Of a stretch of 27,840 nt of DNA, positions 12,876 through 21,954 are shown piece by piece. Every line of letters starts with the position of its first letter. Positions within the stretch are counted from its first letter, which is position 1. Below the pieces are notes generated by a model that saw only the letters and a list, made by a program, of their open reading frames with translations, did no database searches and had not been told where the DNA came from. The translations under genes and the position numbers were made by a program. This stretch comes from a bacterium (lineage in GTDB: Bacteria > Eremiobacterota > Eremiobacteria > Baltobacterales > Baltobacteraceae): positions 1 to 27,840 of the forward strand of contig JAJYHP010000049.1 in the NCBI GenBank assembly GCA_021784715.1. The letters run 5' to 3'.

Positions 12876-15542
12876 ATGATCGATGCGTCCGCGTCCCCAG
12901 CGCTCGACCCTTCGTTCGAGCAGTTCTCGGAGTCGATCTCCCATGCCGTCGAATCGGTCCGCAGCATCTCGGAATCGATCGCCGCGACGGCGCAGGAGCA
13001 GACCACCCTCATGGTCGCCCTCGCCGAGACCGCCGATCTGCTCTCGCGCGACTCCTGGACCACCGCCACGCGCCTCCAACAGGCGCAGACGCAGGCGCAC
13101 GCCACCACCAGCGCGCTCGCCGAATCGGTGCAGGTGGTCGGCGAGCTCCTCACCTCCGTGCAGCAACTCGCCGAGCTCTCCGGGCAGACCGCCGCCGCGA
13201 TGGATGAATTCGGCCGCCTGATGAGCGAGATCGGGCGGATGGCGGCCTTCGTCGAGGATGTCTCAGACGAGACGCAACTGCTCGCGCTCAATGCCGCAAT
13301 CGAAGCGGCGCGCGCCGGCAAGCATGGCCTCGGTTTCGCCGTCGTCGCCGGCGAGGTCGGCCGGCTCGCGAAAACCACCGGCGAATCGACCTCGGTGATC
13401 ACCGGGCTGGTCGTCGAAGTGCGACGCGAGGCCGAAGCGACGATCGCCGCAGTCCGCGCGAGTGCCGAGCAATCGGCGGAATCGGCGCCGCTCGCGCGCG
13501 AAGCGCAAGAAGCGATTCAGCTCGTCGCCGCGCTCTCCACCGATCTCTCGCACGCCATCGACGGCGCCGTGCAAGCGAGCGGCCAACAGAGCACTCAATC
13601 GAACAAAATGATCGAACGCACCGCCTCGCTATCGACGATGATGGCCGAAGAAGGGCGCGAGGCACTCGAAGCGGCCTTTGCGACGCAACGGCTTTCGTAC
13701 TACGGCGCGGAGATGGCCTATCTCTCGCGTTCCTCGGCGGTGCAGCGCTCCGAAGGCGCGACGCTGCGCTGCGCGACGCTGCTGCCGCCGGGCTATCCGC
13801 CGGCGCGCGCGCTGCAATACGTGCAGAAGCGCATCGAGGAACTCACCTCCGGGCGCCTGCGTATCGAACTCCACATTCCCTTCGAAGGCGGCACCGAGCA
13901 GGAAGAGTTGCTGCGGGTGCGTTCGGGCGAACTCGATATCGTCAGCGTGACGACCTTCGTTGCCGGCTCGATCTCGCCGTTGGTGCAGCTCTTCGATCTG
14001 CCGTTCGTCTTCGGAACGCCCGCCGAGGCGCACGCCGTCATCGACGGGCCGCTGGGGCGCCACGTGCTGCAATCGTTCGCGCCGTTCGGGCTCACCGGGC
14101 TCGGCTTTCTCGAAAACGGCATGCGGCACTTCACGAATTCGCTGCATCCCGTCGTGCAACCCGACGATCTCAAACGCATGCGCGTGCGCATTCAAGATTC
14201 GGTCGTCTATCTCGCACTCATGCACGCCTTCGGGGCGATTCCCAAAGTGATTCCCTTCGGCCGCGTGCACGATGCGCTCGTCGCCAAAGAGATCGACGCG
14301 CAGGAGAATCCGCTGGCGAATATCGTCGGCGCGAAGCTCTACGAAGGGCAGCGCTATCTCACGCTGACCGCGCACGCCTACAACACCCAGATCGTGCTCG
14401 GCAACTCCGAACGGATGCGCCAACTCGCGCCCGAGGATCGCAAGGCGCTCTCACAAGCCTTCGACGAAGCGCGAAACATGCACCGCGTGATTGCCGCCGA
14501 GCAAGAAGCCGACGCGCTTGCAGAACTGCAGCGCCACCTGGAGGTCCACCGCTTCTCCGATATCGAGCGCGAGCAATTCATCGAGACGGCGACCTTCGTG
14601 TGGGAGCGCATGGAGCCGCTCTTCCCGCCCGATATCTACCAAGCGCTGCTCTCGCGCGAACTCCACGCCTGGAGCAACGCGCGCGCGACGATCGATGCGC
14701 GCAGCACGCGCGCGTTCTCGGTCGATGAAGTCATTCACGCGATCGATACCTCGGTCGCGGTGGTGCGGAACTCCGCCGGGCGGATCGGCAAGAACGCGCA
14801 GACCGAGATCGTCAGCTCGCTACGCAGCCTCGCCGGGCAATCGCACGGCATGTCCGAGACCAGCAACGGCCTCGCCGATCGCTTCTCGTCGCTCGGCGAA
14901 CGCTGCGCGCAGGCGCAGGCGCAGCTCGGCGACGCCGATCGCATCGTCGAGCGCCTCTTCGCCACCATCGACGCGTTGGCAACGATGGCGATGCAGAGCC
15001 GCGACGCGCTCGGGAAATTCGCGAAGTCGATGAACCAGATCGTCGATATCGTCGGGCTGGTACGCGCGGTCTCCGATAAAACCAATCTGCTCGCGCTCAA
15101 CGCCGCGATCGAAGCGGCGCGTGCCGGCGAACACGGGCGCGGGTTCTCCGTCGTCGCGACCGAAGTGCGCAAGCTCGCCGATAAGACGAAATCCTCGACG
15201 CAAGAGATTCGCGCGGTGCTCGCCGATCTCGATAAACGCAGTAAAGCGACCGCCGGCGCGATCGCCGCCGACGTCAGCAAGGCCGAGGCGAGCGGCCGGC
15301 ACGCGCGTGCCGCGCAAGCGGCATTCGAAAAAATCGGTGGTTTCGTCGCCGCCGCGAACACCACGCTCGGGGATGCCGAGCGTGAATCGCGCGCGGCGGC
15401 GCAACGCGCGTATGCGATGTACGGCGACTACATGCAGATGGCCGAGCTCATTCAGGAATACGCCAACGAGTGCTCCGAGGCGATCGAGACCGCCGATCGG
15501 CTCGAGCGCGAGCGTAACCGGCTCTTCGCATCGGCGGGGTAA
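12876..15542 (+). CDS. Cytoplasmic double chemoreceptor with embedded TRAP (DctP) solute-binding domain
   Basis: The 888-residue protein has three parts. Residues about 10-285 form a methyl-accepting chemotaxis signalling hairpin whose tip [17 protein letters not shown] starts at residue 135. Residues about 295-580 form a DctP-type TRAP solute-binding domain: [32 protein letters not shown] with the carboxylate-binding Arg candidate at 438, and [10 protein letters not shown] followed by [11 protein letters not shown]. Residues about 600-888 form a second signalling hairpin with tip [19 protein letters not shown] starting at 738. There is no signal peptide or membrane segment, so the normally extracytoplasmic binding domain should be cytosolic. 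It would sense an intracellular carboxylate and signal to CheA/CheW. ATG 12876 is preferred; an earlier TTG at 12810 lies in the intergenic hairpin. The stop is 3 bp from the PAS-LuxR gene. Confidence 0.85.
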   Translation: MIDASASPALDPSFEQFSESISHAVESVRSISESIAATAQEQTTLMVALAETADLLSRDSWTTATRLQQAQTQAHATTSALAESVQVVGELLTSVQQLAELSGQTAAAMDEFGRLMSEIGRMAAFVEDVSDETQLLALNAAIEAARAGKHGLGFAVVAGEVGRLAKTTGESTSVITGLVVEVRREAEATIAAVRASAEQSAESAPLAREAQEAIQLVAALSTDLSHAIDGAVQASGQQSTQSNKMIERTASLSTMMAEEGREALEAAFATQRLSYYGAEMAYLSRSSAVQRSEGATLRCATLLPPGYPPARALQYVQKRIEELTSGRLRIELHIPFEGGTEQEELLRVRSGELDIVSVTTFVAGSISPLVQLFDLPFVFGTPAEAHAVIDGPLGRHVLQSFAPFGLTGLGFLENGMRHFTNSLHPVVQPDDLKRMRVRIQDSVVYLALMHAFGAIPKVIPFGRVHDALVAKEIDAQENPLANIVGAKLYEGQRYLTLTAHAYNTQIVLGNSERMRQLAPEDRKALSQAFDEARNMHRVIAAEQEADALAELQRHLEVHRFSDIEREQFIETATFVWERMEPLFPPDIYQALLSRELHAWSNARATIDARSTRAFSVDEVIHAIDTSVAVVRNSAGRIGKNAQTEIVSSLRSLAGQSHGMSETSNGLADRFSSLGERCAQAQAQLGDADRIVERLFATIDALATMAMQSRDALGKFAKSMNQIVDIVGLVRAVSDKTNLLALNAAIEAARAGEHGRGFSVVATEVRKLADKTKSSTQEIRAVLADLDKRSKATAGAIAADVSKAEASGRHARAAQAAFEKIGGFVAAANTTLGDAERESRAAAQRAYAMYGDYMQMAELIQEYANECSEAIETADRLERERNRLFASAG

Positions 15543-15545
15543 GCG

Positions 15546-16175
15546 ATGTCGTTGCGCTTCGGGCAGAGCGGCGACGCGCTCGTCGGTATCGACGAAAACG
15601 GGACGGTCGTTCTCTGGAATAGCGCCGCGGTCGCGCTGCTCGGCCGCTCCGAGGCCGATGCGCTCGGGCGCCCCTGCCACGAAGTGCTCGCCGGGCGAAC
15701 CCCCTCCGGCTCGCATCTCTGCATGCCGGGCTGCGCGATTCAGAAAAGCTGCGCGCAGTTCCGCGCGCCGCGCCGCTTCGAGATCGTCATCGCGCACCCC
15801 GACGGCACCGATCTCTGGCTCGACGCGGTCACCTGCGTCGTCGCCGACGAACGCGGGCGGCCGGTCGCCCTGCACCTGCTCTGCGAGAGCGTCGCCGCGC
15901 GCCACCTCAAGCGCATCGCCGAGGGAATGAAACGCGATCGGGCGCCGAGCCCGCCGCAGCCCGTGCTTCCCGTCGTCGCGCTGACGGGGCGCGAGCGCGA
16001 CGTGCTGCGCCTGCTCGCGCAGGGGCTGCGCACCGCCGGCATCGCCGCGGAGCTCCAGCTCGCACCGGCGACCGTCCGCAACCATATCGGCAACCTGCTG
16101 CAGAAGCTCGGGGCCCACTCGCGTGCCGAGGCGGTCGTCCTCGCGCTTCAACGCGGACTAGTGCATTTGACCTAG
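15546..16175 (+). CDS. PAS-LuxR transcriptional regulator with Cys cluster
   Basis: The 209-residue protein has an N-terminal PAS domain (DALVGIDENGTVVLWNSAAVALLGRS, split here by position 8-33) and a C-terminal LuxR/FixJ-type helix-turn-helix (LTGRERDVLRLLAQGL near residue 144, then TVRNHIGNLLQKLGAHSR). Within the PAS domain four cysteines lie as C-x14-C-x3-C-x5-C (from PCHEV to KSC), which could bind a metal or Fe-S cluster or act as a redox switch. It is a DNA-binding regulator without a receiver domain. It starts 3 bp after the receptor gene, so the two are probably co-transcribed, and it lies just upstream of the TetR/benzoyl-CoA operon, a candidate target. The target is unknown. Confidence 0.85.
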   Translation: MSLRFGQSGDALVGIDENGTVVLWNSAAVALLGRSEADALGRPCHEVLAGRTPSGSHLCMPGCAIQKSCAQFRAPRRFEIVIAHPDGTDLWLDAVTCVVADERGRPVALHLLCESVAARHLKRIAEGMKRDRAPSPPQPVLPVVALTGRERDVLRLLAQGLRTAGIAAELQLAPATVRNHIGNLLQKLGAHSRAEAVVLALQRGLVHLT

Positions 16176-16221
16176 TACATTCGGTAATTTCACCTCTGGT
16201 CGCTCGTCCGGCGATCCCGTA

Positions 16222-16252
16222 CATTCGAATCGAATGAGCGTTCGATAGAACG
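16222..16252 (+). promoter_or_regulatory. Candidate TetR operator upstream of the benzoyl-CoA operon
   Basis: Nested inverted repeats: CATTCGA-A-TCGAATG (16222-16236), ATCGAA-N6-TTCGAT (16229-16246) and CGTTC-N4-GAACG (16239-16252). They lie 34-64 bp before the TetR GTG. A -10-like TACATT (16220-16225) abuts the first arm, so bound repressor would block the operon promoter. Confidence 0.45.
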
Positions 16253-16285
16253 TCTCGATCCGCAAGAGAGGGGGAAACGCGAACG

Positions 16286-16876
16286 GTGCAGGCCTACGAT
16301 CAACGCTTCCAAGAGGTCCTCGATTGCGCCGAATCGCTCTTCGCTCGCCAGGGCTTCCACGCCACGAGCATGCGCGATATCGCGCGCGCCGCCTGTATGA
16401 GCGTCGCGGGGCTCTATTACTATCTGCCGAGCAAACAGGCCGCGCTCTCGTTCGTCTGCGAACGCATCTTCGATCGTCTTGAGAGCGGCAGCGCCGCAAG
16501 CGCCGCCCTCGGCGCCCCGCGCGACCGGCTCGCCGCCTTCGTGCGCGGGCACCTCGGCTATCTCTTAACCAACAATCTCTCCTATCGCGTGCTGCTGCAC
16601 GATATGCAGGCGCTCGAGGGTGAATCGAGCCAGGGCGCGCGCGCGCGGCGGCGGCGCTACTTTCACTCGCTCGTCGATCTGCTCGCCGAACTCGAACCGC
16701 GGGAACGGCATCGCTCGCGCATGGCCGCGGGCGCGCTCTTCGGTATGCTCAACTGGGTGCCGACCTGGTACCGGCAAGATCGCGACGGCGACGTCGAAGC
16801 GCTCGCCGCACGGCTCACCGAGCTCTTTCTCTCCGGCTTTTACAGCGACGCGCTCCTTGCGCGGGCAACGGCATGA
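16286..16876 (+). CDS. TetR-family transcriptional regulator
   Basis: The 196-residue protein has the TetR N-terminal helix-turn-helix: FQEVLDCAESLFARQGF, then TSMRDIARAACMSVAGLYYYLPSKQAAL at about residues 27-54. The rest is the helical ligand/dimer domain. TetR regulators at the head of aromatic or fatty-acid degradation operons usually release DNA on binding a CoA thioester intermediate; here benzoyl-CoA or a downstream acyl-CoA is a reasonable inducer, by inference. The start is GTG 16286, with GAGAGGGGG upstream. The stop overlaps the dch start (ATGA), making it the first gene of the operon. Inverted repeats lie just upstream. Confidence 0.9.
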   Translation: MQAYDQRFQEVLDCAESLFARQGFHATSMRDIARAACMSVAGLYYYLPSKQAALSFVCERIFDRLESGSAASAALGAPRDRLAAFVRGHLGYLLTNNLSYRVLLHDMQALEGESSQGARARRRRYFHSLVDLLAELEPRERHRSRMAAGALFGMLNWVPTWYRQDRDGDVEALAARLTELFLSGFYSDALLARATA

Positions 16877-17634
16877 GCGAGCGCATCACGCTGGTGCGCG
16901 AAGGGCGTCGCGCGCGCATCACGCTGAACGCAGGGCCGCTCAACGTGCTCGGCATCGCCGATATTCGCGCGCTGACCGAGGCAATGCGCGAGAGCGAGAG
17001 CTGTACCGTCGTCAGCATCGAAGCGGCGGGCGAACGAGCGTTCTGCGCGGGCGTCGAAGTCGGCGATCATACCCCCGAGAAGGCGCCTGCGATGTTGGCG
17101 GCGTTCGAAGAGATGGCGCGCACCTTTCTTAGCGCCGCTCCCGCGATCGTCTGCGCCGCCGGCGCGCCGGCGATGGGCGGCGGTTTCGAACTCGTGCTGC
17201 TCGCCGATCTCGCGCTCTGCTCGACGCGTGCGTTCTTCTCGCTTCCCGAGGTGCAACTCGCGGCGATCCCACCGATCGCCTGCGCGTTATTGCCGCGCGC
17301 GATCGGCACGCAGCGCGCGTTCGACGCGATTCTCACCGGGCGCAAGATCGACGCGCAGAGCGCGCTTGCGTGGGGGCTGGTCGGCGGCGTGCACGCACCC
17401 GAGGATCTCTCTGCTGCGACCGAGGCGCTCTGCGAACGGCTGCTGGGCTTTTCCGCAGTCGCCGTGCGCGCCTGCAAACGCGCGATTCGTCTCGACGATC
17501 TCGCGCTTGCGATGCGCGCGTATCGCGAGGATGTTTTACCGAGCCGCGACGGGGCCGAAGGCATAGCGGCATTCCTTGAAAAGCGCTCTCCCGTTTGGGC
17601 GCATACCCTTTCCAAAGGAGAAGATTACCGATGA
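16873..17634 (+). CDS. dch: Cyclohexa-1,5-diene-1-carbonyl-CoA hydratase-like protein
   Basis: The 253-residue crotonase-family protein has an oxyanion-hole segment FCAGVEVGDHTPEKAPAMLA near residue 57 and the second CoA-binding element GAPAMGGGFELVLLADLAL near residue 97. The GxxVGDHxP(E/D) stretch is typical of Dch, which adds water to cyclohexa-1,5-diene-1-carbonyl-CoA, the product of class I benzoyl-CoA reductase, giving 6-hydroxycyclohex-1-ene-1-carbonyl-CoA. Position next to oah-like, had and bcr genes supports that role over generic enoyl-CoA hydratase. It overlaps its neighbours at both ends by ATGA, indicating translational coupling. Confidence 0.85.
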   Translation: MSERITLVREGRRARITLNAGPLNVLGIADIRALTEAMRESESCTVVSIEAAGERAFCAGVEVGDHTPEKAPAMLAAFEEMARTFLSAAPAIVCAAGAPAMGGGFELVLLADLALCSTRAFFSLPEVQLAAIPPIACALLPRAIGTQRAFDAILTGRKIDAQSALAWGLVGGVHAPEDLSAATEALCERLLGFSAVAVRACKRAIRLDDLALAMRAYREDVLPSRDGAEGIAAFLEKRSPVWAHTLSKGEDYR

Positions 17635-18461
17635 CCGCGACCACCGAGGCAAGCACCGCGCAAGAAGATATCCTCTACTCCGTCGACGACCGAGTGGCGA
17701 CGATTACCTTCAATCGTCCGAACGCCTATAACGCCTACACCACCGAGACGTTGGGGCGCTTGCGCGATGCGCTTCGCCGCGCGATGTGGGATGACGAAGT
17801 CGGTGTCGTCGTGCTCACCGGCGCGGGGCGCAAAGCCTTCTGCACCGGCGGCGACGTCAAAGAGTATGCCGAGCGCTACGTCGCGCACCCCGAACAGTTC
17901 TGGAAATACATGGTGCTCTTCCAAGATTGTCTCGACAGCATTCGCAACATGGGCAAGCCGACGATCGCGCGCATCAACGGCATGGCCGTCGGCGGCGGAA
18001 ACGAGATGAACATGGCCTGCGATCTCGCGGTCGCCGCCGATCACGCGACGATCCGCCAGGTGGGAACGCGCGTCGGCAGCGTCGCCGCCGGCGGCGGCAC
18101 GCAGTGGCTGCCGATCATCGTCGGCGATCGGCGCGCGCGCGAGATGCTCTTTCTCTGCGAACCGATTACCGCGGCGCAAGCGCTCGACTGGGGGCTGGTC
18201 AATCGCGTCGCACCCTACGAAGAACTCGACGCCACCGTGCGCGATCTCTGCGATAAACTGCTCGACAAATTCCCGCAGTGCCTCAGCTATACGCAGTGCC
18301 AGGTAAATTACTGGAAGGATCAGTCGTGGTACGCGACGATCGGGCATGCGCGCGAGTGGCTCGCTTCGCACTTCGCCGGTGCGGAGACCGCCGAGGGAAT
18401 GCGCGCGTTCGTCGAAAAACGCGAACCCGATTACGCCGCGATCCGGCGCGCGCGGCGATGA
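17631..18461 (+). CDS. oah: Crotonase-family ring hydrolase, short Oah-like (6-oxocyclohex-1-ene-1-carbonyl-CoA hydrolase)
   Basis: The 276-residue protein is crotonase-like. It shares with Oah/BamA the segment FCTGGDVKEYAERY near residue 67, INGMAVGGGNEMNMACDLAVAAD near residue 116 (given here as adjoining parts), VGTRVGSVAAGGG, LCEPITAAQA and LCDKLLDKFPQCL. The expected reaction is hydration and hydrolytic C-C cleavage of the ring, yielding 3-hydroxypimelyl-CoA. Known Oah/BamA proteins are about 375-380 residues and carry an insert before the LCxKLL segment; that insert is absent here, giving BadI-like length. Since a Had gene follows directly, the Oah reaction is the better fit. ATG 17631 with AAAGGAG upstream was chosen over the ATG at 17595, which lies inside dch. 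Confidence 0.78.
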   Translation: MTATTEASTAQEDILYSVDDRVATITFNRPNAYNAYTTETLGRLRDALRRAMWDDEVGVVVLTGAGRKAFCTGGDVKEYAERYVAHPEQFWKYMVLFQDCLDSIRNMGKPTIARINGMAVGGGNEMNMACDLAVAADHATIRQVGTRVGSVAAGGGTQWLPIIVGDRRAREMLFLCEPITAAQALDWGLVNRVAPYEELDATVRDLCDKLLDKFPQCLSYTQCQVNYWKDQSWYATIGHAREWLASHFAGAETAEGMRAFVEKREPDYAAIRRARR

Positions 18462-19486
18462 ACGCTGCGATCTTTCTCGGCCCGAATCGACCGCTCGAAA
18501 TCGAAGCGCGGCCGACACCGGTGCCGGGGCACGGCGAGATCGTCATCAAAGTTGCGGCGTGCGGGCTCTGCCACACCGATCTGCACTATATCGATCACGG
18601 CGTTCCCACCTTCGCGCCGCCGCCGTTGATTCTCGGCCACGAAGCCTCGGGGACGGTCTTTGCCGTCGGCGAGGGCGTGCGCGAGCGTCATGTCGGCGAG
18701 CACGTGTTGGTTCCCGCGGTGCTCTCCTGCGGCTACTGCGAAGCCTGTCGGCGCGGACGCGAAAATATCTGCGCGAACGGCGTCATGCTCGGCAACCATA
18801 TCGATGGTGCCTACGCCGAGTATCTGAAGGTGCCGGCAAAAGACGTGCTGCCGCTTCCGCCGGAGCTGCCGCTCGAAGAAGCCTGTCTTATCGCCGATGC
18901 CGTTTCGACGCCCTATCACGCGGTCGTCAATCGCGGTGAGGTGCGCCCGGGGGATCGCGTCGTCGTCTTCGGCTGCGGCGGCGTCGGCATCAACGTCATT
19001 CAGATCGCCGTCGCCGCGGGCGCCGAGGTTTGGGCGGTCGATATGAAACCCGAACGTCTCGAGTTCGCGCTGCAATTCGGCGCTTCGCACGTCATCGATG
19101 CAAGCAACGCCCCCGACGTCGTGCGCGCGATCCGTCGCGCGACCGACGGCGGCGCCGATATCGCCTTCGAAGCGATCGGCAACCCGAAGACCGTTCGCAG
19201 TGCGATCGATAGCGTTCGCCGCGGCGGGCGCGTCGTCGTCGTCGGCTTCTGCTCGGAGCCTGCCGAGCTTCCCGCCGGCAAGATTATGTTCAACGAATTA
19301 GATATCCGCGGATCGCTGGGCTGTCGCCCGGTCGATTATCCGCGCATCATCGAACTCGCGCGTCGCGGAGAGATACGCGTCGCGGAATTGGTCAGCGAGC
19401 GCGTCTCGCTGCAAGATATCAATCGCGGCCTCGATTTTTTGCGCGCGGGCATCGGCTTGCGTACGATCGTCGTTCCCGCCCGCTAA
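18458..19486 (+). CDS. had: 6-hydroxycyclohex-1-ene-1-carbonyl-CoA dehydrogenase
   Basis: The 342-residue zinc-dependent medium-chain alcohol dehydrogenase has the catalytic zinc Cys in CGLCHTDLHY near residue 38, LGHEASGTV near residue 60, the structural-zinc Cys set SCGYCEACRRGRENIC near residue 90, and the NAD-binding GCGGVGINVIQ near residue 171. It matches Had, which oxidises 6-hydroxycyclohex-1-ene-1-carbonyl-CoA to the 6-oxo compound with NAD in Thauera/Azoarcus-type benzoyl-CoA degradation. The context between oah-like and bcrC is the main support against another alcohol dehydrogenase. ATG 18458 overlaps the oah stop (ATGA). Confidence 0.85.
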   Translation: MNAAIFLGPNRPLEIEARPTPVPGHGEIVIKVAACGLCHTDLHYIDHGVPTFAPPPLILGHEASGTVFAVGEGVRERHVGEHVLVPAVLSCGYCEACRRGRENICANGVMLGNHIDGAYAEYLKVPAKDVLPLPPELPLEEACLIADAVSTPYHAVVNRGEVRPGDRVVVFGCGGVGINVIQIAVAAGAEVWAVDMKPERLEFALQFGASHVIDASNAPDVVRAIRRATDGGADIAFEAIGNPKTVRSAIDSVRRGGRVVVVGFCSEPAELPAGKIMFNELDIRGSLGCRPVDYPRIIELARRGEIRVAELVSERVSLQDINRGLDFLRAGIGLRTIVVPAR

Positions 19487-19498
19487 GAAGGGAGCCCT

Positions 19499-20677
19499 AT
19501 GAGTACGCAGATCGCCGCGCAGAGCATCGAGTCGCTCGTCGAATATTGCGACCGCATCATCGAAGAGCCGGGCTTTGCCTCAGCCGTTGCTTGGAAAAAT
19601 GCCGCCCCGAACCGGGCCGCGATCGGCTGCTTCCCCGTCTATACGCCCGCCGAGGTCTTCTATGCGTCGGGGGTTCTGCCGGTCGGGCTCGCCGGCGGCG
19701 GTAACCGGATGGAGATCGCGCACGCCGATTCGCGCTTTCAATCGTTCATCTGCTCGATCGTAAAAAGCACGCTCGAACAAGGGATGACCGGCTTGCTCGA
19801 GTCGCTCGACGGGCTCGTCTTTCATTCGATCTGCGACCCCGCTCGCAATCTCGCGAGCGTCTACGCGCGGAATTTCCCGGAGACGCCGGTCGAATACATT
19901 CATTTTCCGCAGAACTTCGATGCCGCAGAGTCGCCGCGCTACCTGCGCGACGAATACGCGCGGGTCGCGACCTTTGCCGCCGGTCTGAGCGGGCGGGAGA
20001 TGACGACGGCGGATCTGCGCGCCGCGATCGCGCTCTACAACCGCGTGCGCGAGACGATTCGGCGGCTCTATGCGCTACGGCGCGACGCTCCGCACCAACT
20101 GCGCACCCGCGAGCTCTATCCGCTCGTACGCGTCGGGCACCTTATTCCGCCCGAAGAGCACGCCGAACTGCTCGCCGATGCGTTGCATGCAGCGGCAACG
20201 CGCGAAGGGCGCACGCGCGATCGCCTTCGCGTCGTTCTCACCGGATCGTTCTGCGAGCAGCCGCCGCTCGATCTCATCGCGGCGATCGAAGATGCCGGCT
20301 GCTATCTCGTCGACGACGATTTTCTCCTCGGTCGCCGCTGGTTTACCGGCAACGTCCCCGCGGACGCTGCCGATCCGCTACTCGCGCTCGCCGACGCTTA
20401 TATCAACGCCTCGTTGCCGACGCCGGTAAAACACGATATGCGCGTCTCGCCCTCGGAATTGCTTGTCGAACGCGCGCGCTCGCACCGGGCCGATGCCGTC
20501 ATCGTGCTCTGCGCAAAATTTTGCGAACCATCGCTCTTCGCCTATCCGCTCTACCGCAAAGCCTTGCAAGAGGCCGGCATCCCGCATCTCTTCCTCGAGT
20601 TCGAAGAAAAAATGTGGATGTTCGACCGTATTAAAAGCGAGATCGAAACGTTCGTCGAGTCTCTTCTCTTCGATTAG
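19499..20677 (+). CDS. bcrC: Benzoyl-CoA reductase subunit C (BcrC/BzdN-like)
   Basis: The 392-residue protein belongs to the BcrC/BadD/HgdB superfamily. Three Cys suitable as [4Fe-4S] ligands are visible: C85 (FICSIVKS), C112 (HSICDPARN) and C342 (KFCEPSLFAYP). With BcrB it forms the cytoplasmic substrate-reducing module that receives electrons from the BcrAD ATPase and adds them to benzoyl-CoA. Length is close to Thauera BcrC. It lies 12 bp after had, with ribosome binding site AAGGGAG. The superfamily also includes 2-hydroxyacyl-CoA dehydratases; two distinct ATPase genes and the dch/oah/had neighbours argue for benzoyl-CoA reductase. Confidence 0.88.
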   Translation: MSTQIAAQSIESLVEYCDRIIEEPGFASAVAWKNAAPNRAAIGCFPVYTPAEVFYASGVLPVGLAGGGNRMEIAHADSRFQSFICSIVKSTLEQGMTGLLESLDGLVFHSICDPARNLASVYARNFPETPVEYIHFPQNFDAAESPRYLRDEYARVATFAAGLSGREMTTADLRAAIALYNRVRETIRRLYALRRDAPHQLRTRELYPLVRVGHLIPPEEHAELLADALHAAATREGRTRDRLRVVLTGSFCEQPPLDLIAAIEDAGCYLVDDDFLLGRRWFTGNVPADAADPLLALADAYINASLPTPVKHDMRVSPSELLVERARSHRADAVIVLCAKFCEPSLFAYPLYRKALQEAGIPHLFLEFEEKMWMFDRIKSEIETFVESLLFD

Positions 20678-20688
20678 GAGTACGTACG

Positions 20689-21954
20689 ATGACCGAAACG
20701 CATTATCAAGGCAAACTACATCATCTGCAAAAAGAGTTGATGGCGGAGTATTACGCGGCGCTGACCGCCGCGGCGAACGGCAGCGGCGTTCCGGCTGCCT
20801 ACCTGTTGATCGGCGGGAACCCGGTCGAGTTGCTGCGCGCATTCGATATTCTTCCCGTCTTTCCGGAGGTCAACGCGCTGCAGCTTGCGGTGCGCAAGCA
20901 GTCGTTGCCGTTCATCCAATCGGCGGAGTTTATGGGGTATTCCTCGGACAACTGCGCCTACGTGAAGGCCGATATCGGCATGTACTTCGGCGGACGGGAG
21001 ACGCCGTTTGCGACGATCCCCGAACCCTCGCTGCTGCTCTGCAATTACGTCGGCTGTAACGTCTATCTCGATTGGTTCGGACATCTCGCGGAGTTCACCG
21101 GAAAGCCCGCCTTCCAACTCGATATCCCGTTCATTCGTTCGGCCTCAGGAAAACCGTCGAAAGAAGATATCGAGTACGTCTTGCGGCAGCTCCACCATCT
21201 CATCGGCCGCTGCGAGGAGATCACCGGGCGCAAACTCGACGAAGACCGGCTGCGCGAAGCGGTGCGCCTCTCGTCGCTCACCGGCGATCTCTGGTCGAAG
21301 ATCAAACATCTCACCAAACGGACGCCCGCACCCTACGACGCCTACTTCGATTCGGTCACGATGATGGCGCCGCTCTACTGCCTGCGCGGAACGCCGCAGG
21401 GGCTCGAATTTTTTGAGACCGCCTACGCCGAATTGCTGGCGAAAGCCGATGCCGGCGTCGGGCCGCTGGAGAAAGAGCGCTTTCGCTACGTCATCGAAGG
21501 GCCGCCGCCGTGGCCGCATCTACGCGCGTTCCGCGATATGTTCTCGCGTTGGGATGCCGTTGCGGTCGCCTCGACCTACTCTACCGTCGGTGGGCTCTGG
21601 GAGTTCGGCTTCACGCACGATCCCGACCATCCGCTGGAATCGATCGCGCGCCATCTGCTGGAGTGGAACCTCACCAATCGCAACTTCCTCCAGCGCTACG
21701 AACAGATCGAACGCTATCTCGAAGAGTGGAACGCCAATGCGTTGGTCATTCATTCGGTGAAGAGCTGCCGGCTTTTCTCGGCCGGGCAGGGCGACATGCG
21801 CGAATACTTCACCAAACGCGGCATCCCCACGCTCTTGGTGGAATCCGATCTTGAAGATCCGCGTTATTTTTCGGAGGCGCAGATGCGCAATCGCATCGAC
21901 GCGTTCTTTGAATCGATCGCCCATCGGCCCACGCGAGAGGGAGCAACGGTATGA
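20689..21954 (+). CDS. bcrB: Benzoyl-CoA reductase subunit B (BcrB/BzdO-like)
   Basis: The 421-residue protein is the second catalytic subunit of the BCR/HAD superfamily. Conserved segments include [34 protein letters not shown] (C89), [10 protein letters not shown] (C118, C123), [11 protein letters not shown] and [14 protein letters not shown] (C360). The Cys residues are candidates for Fe-S coordination at the BcrB/BcrC interface. Length matches BcrB (about 430). The start has AGGAG 8 nt upstream; the stop overlaps bcrA (ATGA). Order C-B-A-D is that of Thauera aromatica bcrCBAD. Confidence 0.9.
   Translation: MTETHYQGKLHHLQKELMAEYYAALTAAANGSGVPAAYLLIGGNPVELLRAFDILPVFPEVNALQLAVRKQSLPFIQSAEFMGYSSDNCAYVKADIGMYFGGRETPFATIPEPSLLLCNYVGCNVYLDWFGHLAEFTGKPAFQLDIPFIRSASGKPSKEDIEYVLRQLHHLIGRCEEITGRKLDEDRLREAVRLSSLTGDLWSKIKHLTKRTPAPYDAYFDSVTMMAPLYCLRGTPQGLEFFETAYAELLAKADAGVGPLEKERFRYVIEGPPPWPHLRAFRDMFSRWDAVAVASTYSTVGGLWEFGFTHDPDHPLESIARHLLEWNLTNRNFLQRYEQIERYLEEWNANALVIHSVKSCRLFSAGQGDMREYFTKRGIPTLLVESDLEDPRYFSEAQMRNRIDAFFESIAHRPTREGATV

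Noticed and set aside
13629..16151. Long minus-strand frames opposite the receptor and PAS-LuxR genes (264 and 443 residues)
   Set aside because: Shadows of strongly coding plus-strand genes with recognisable domains.
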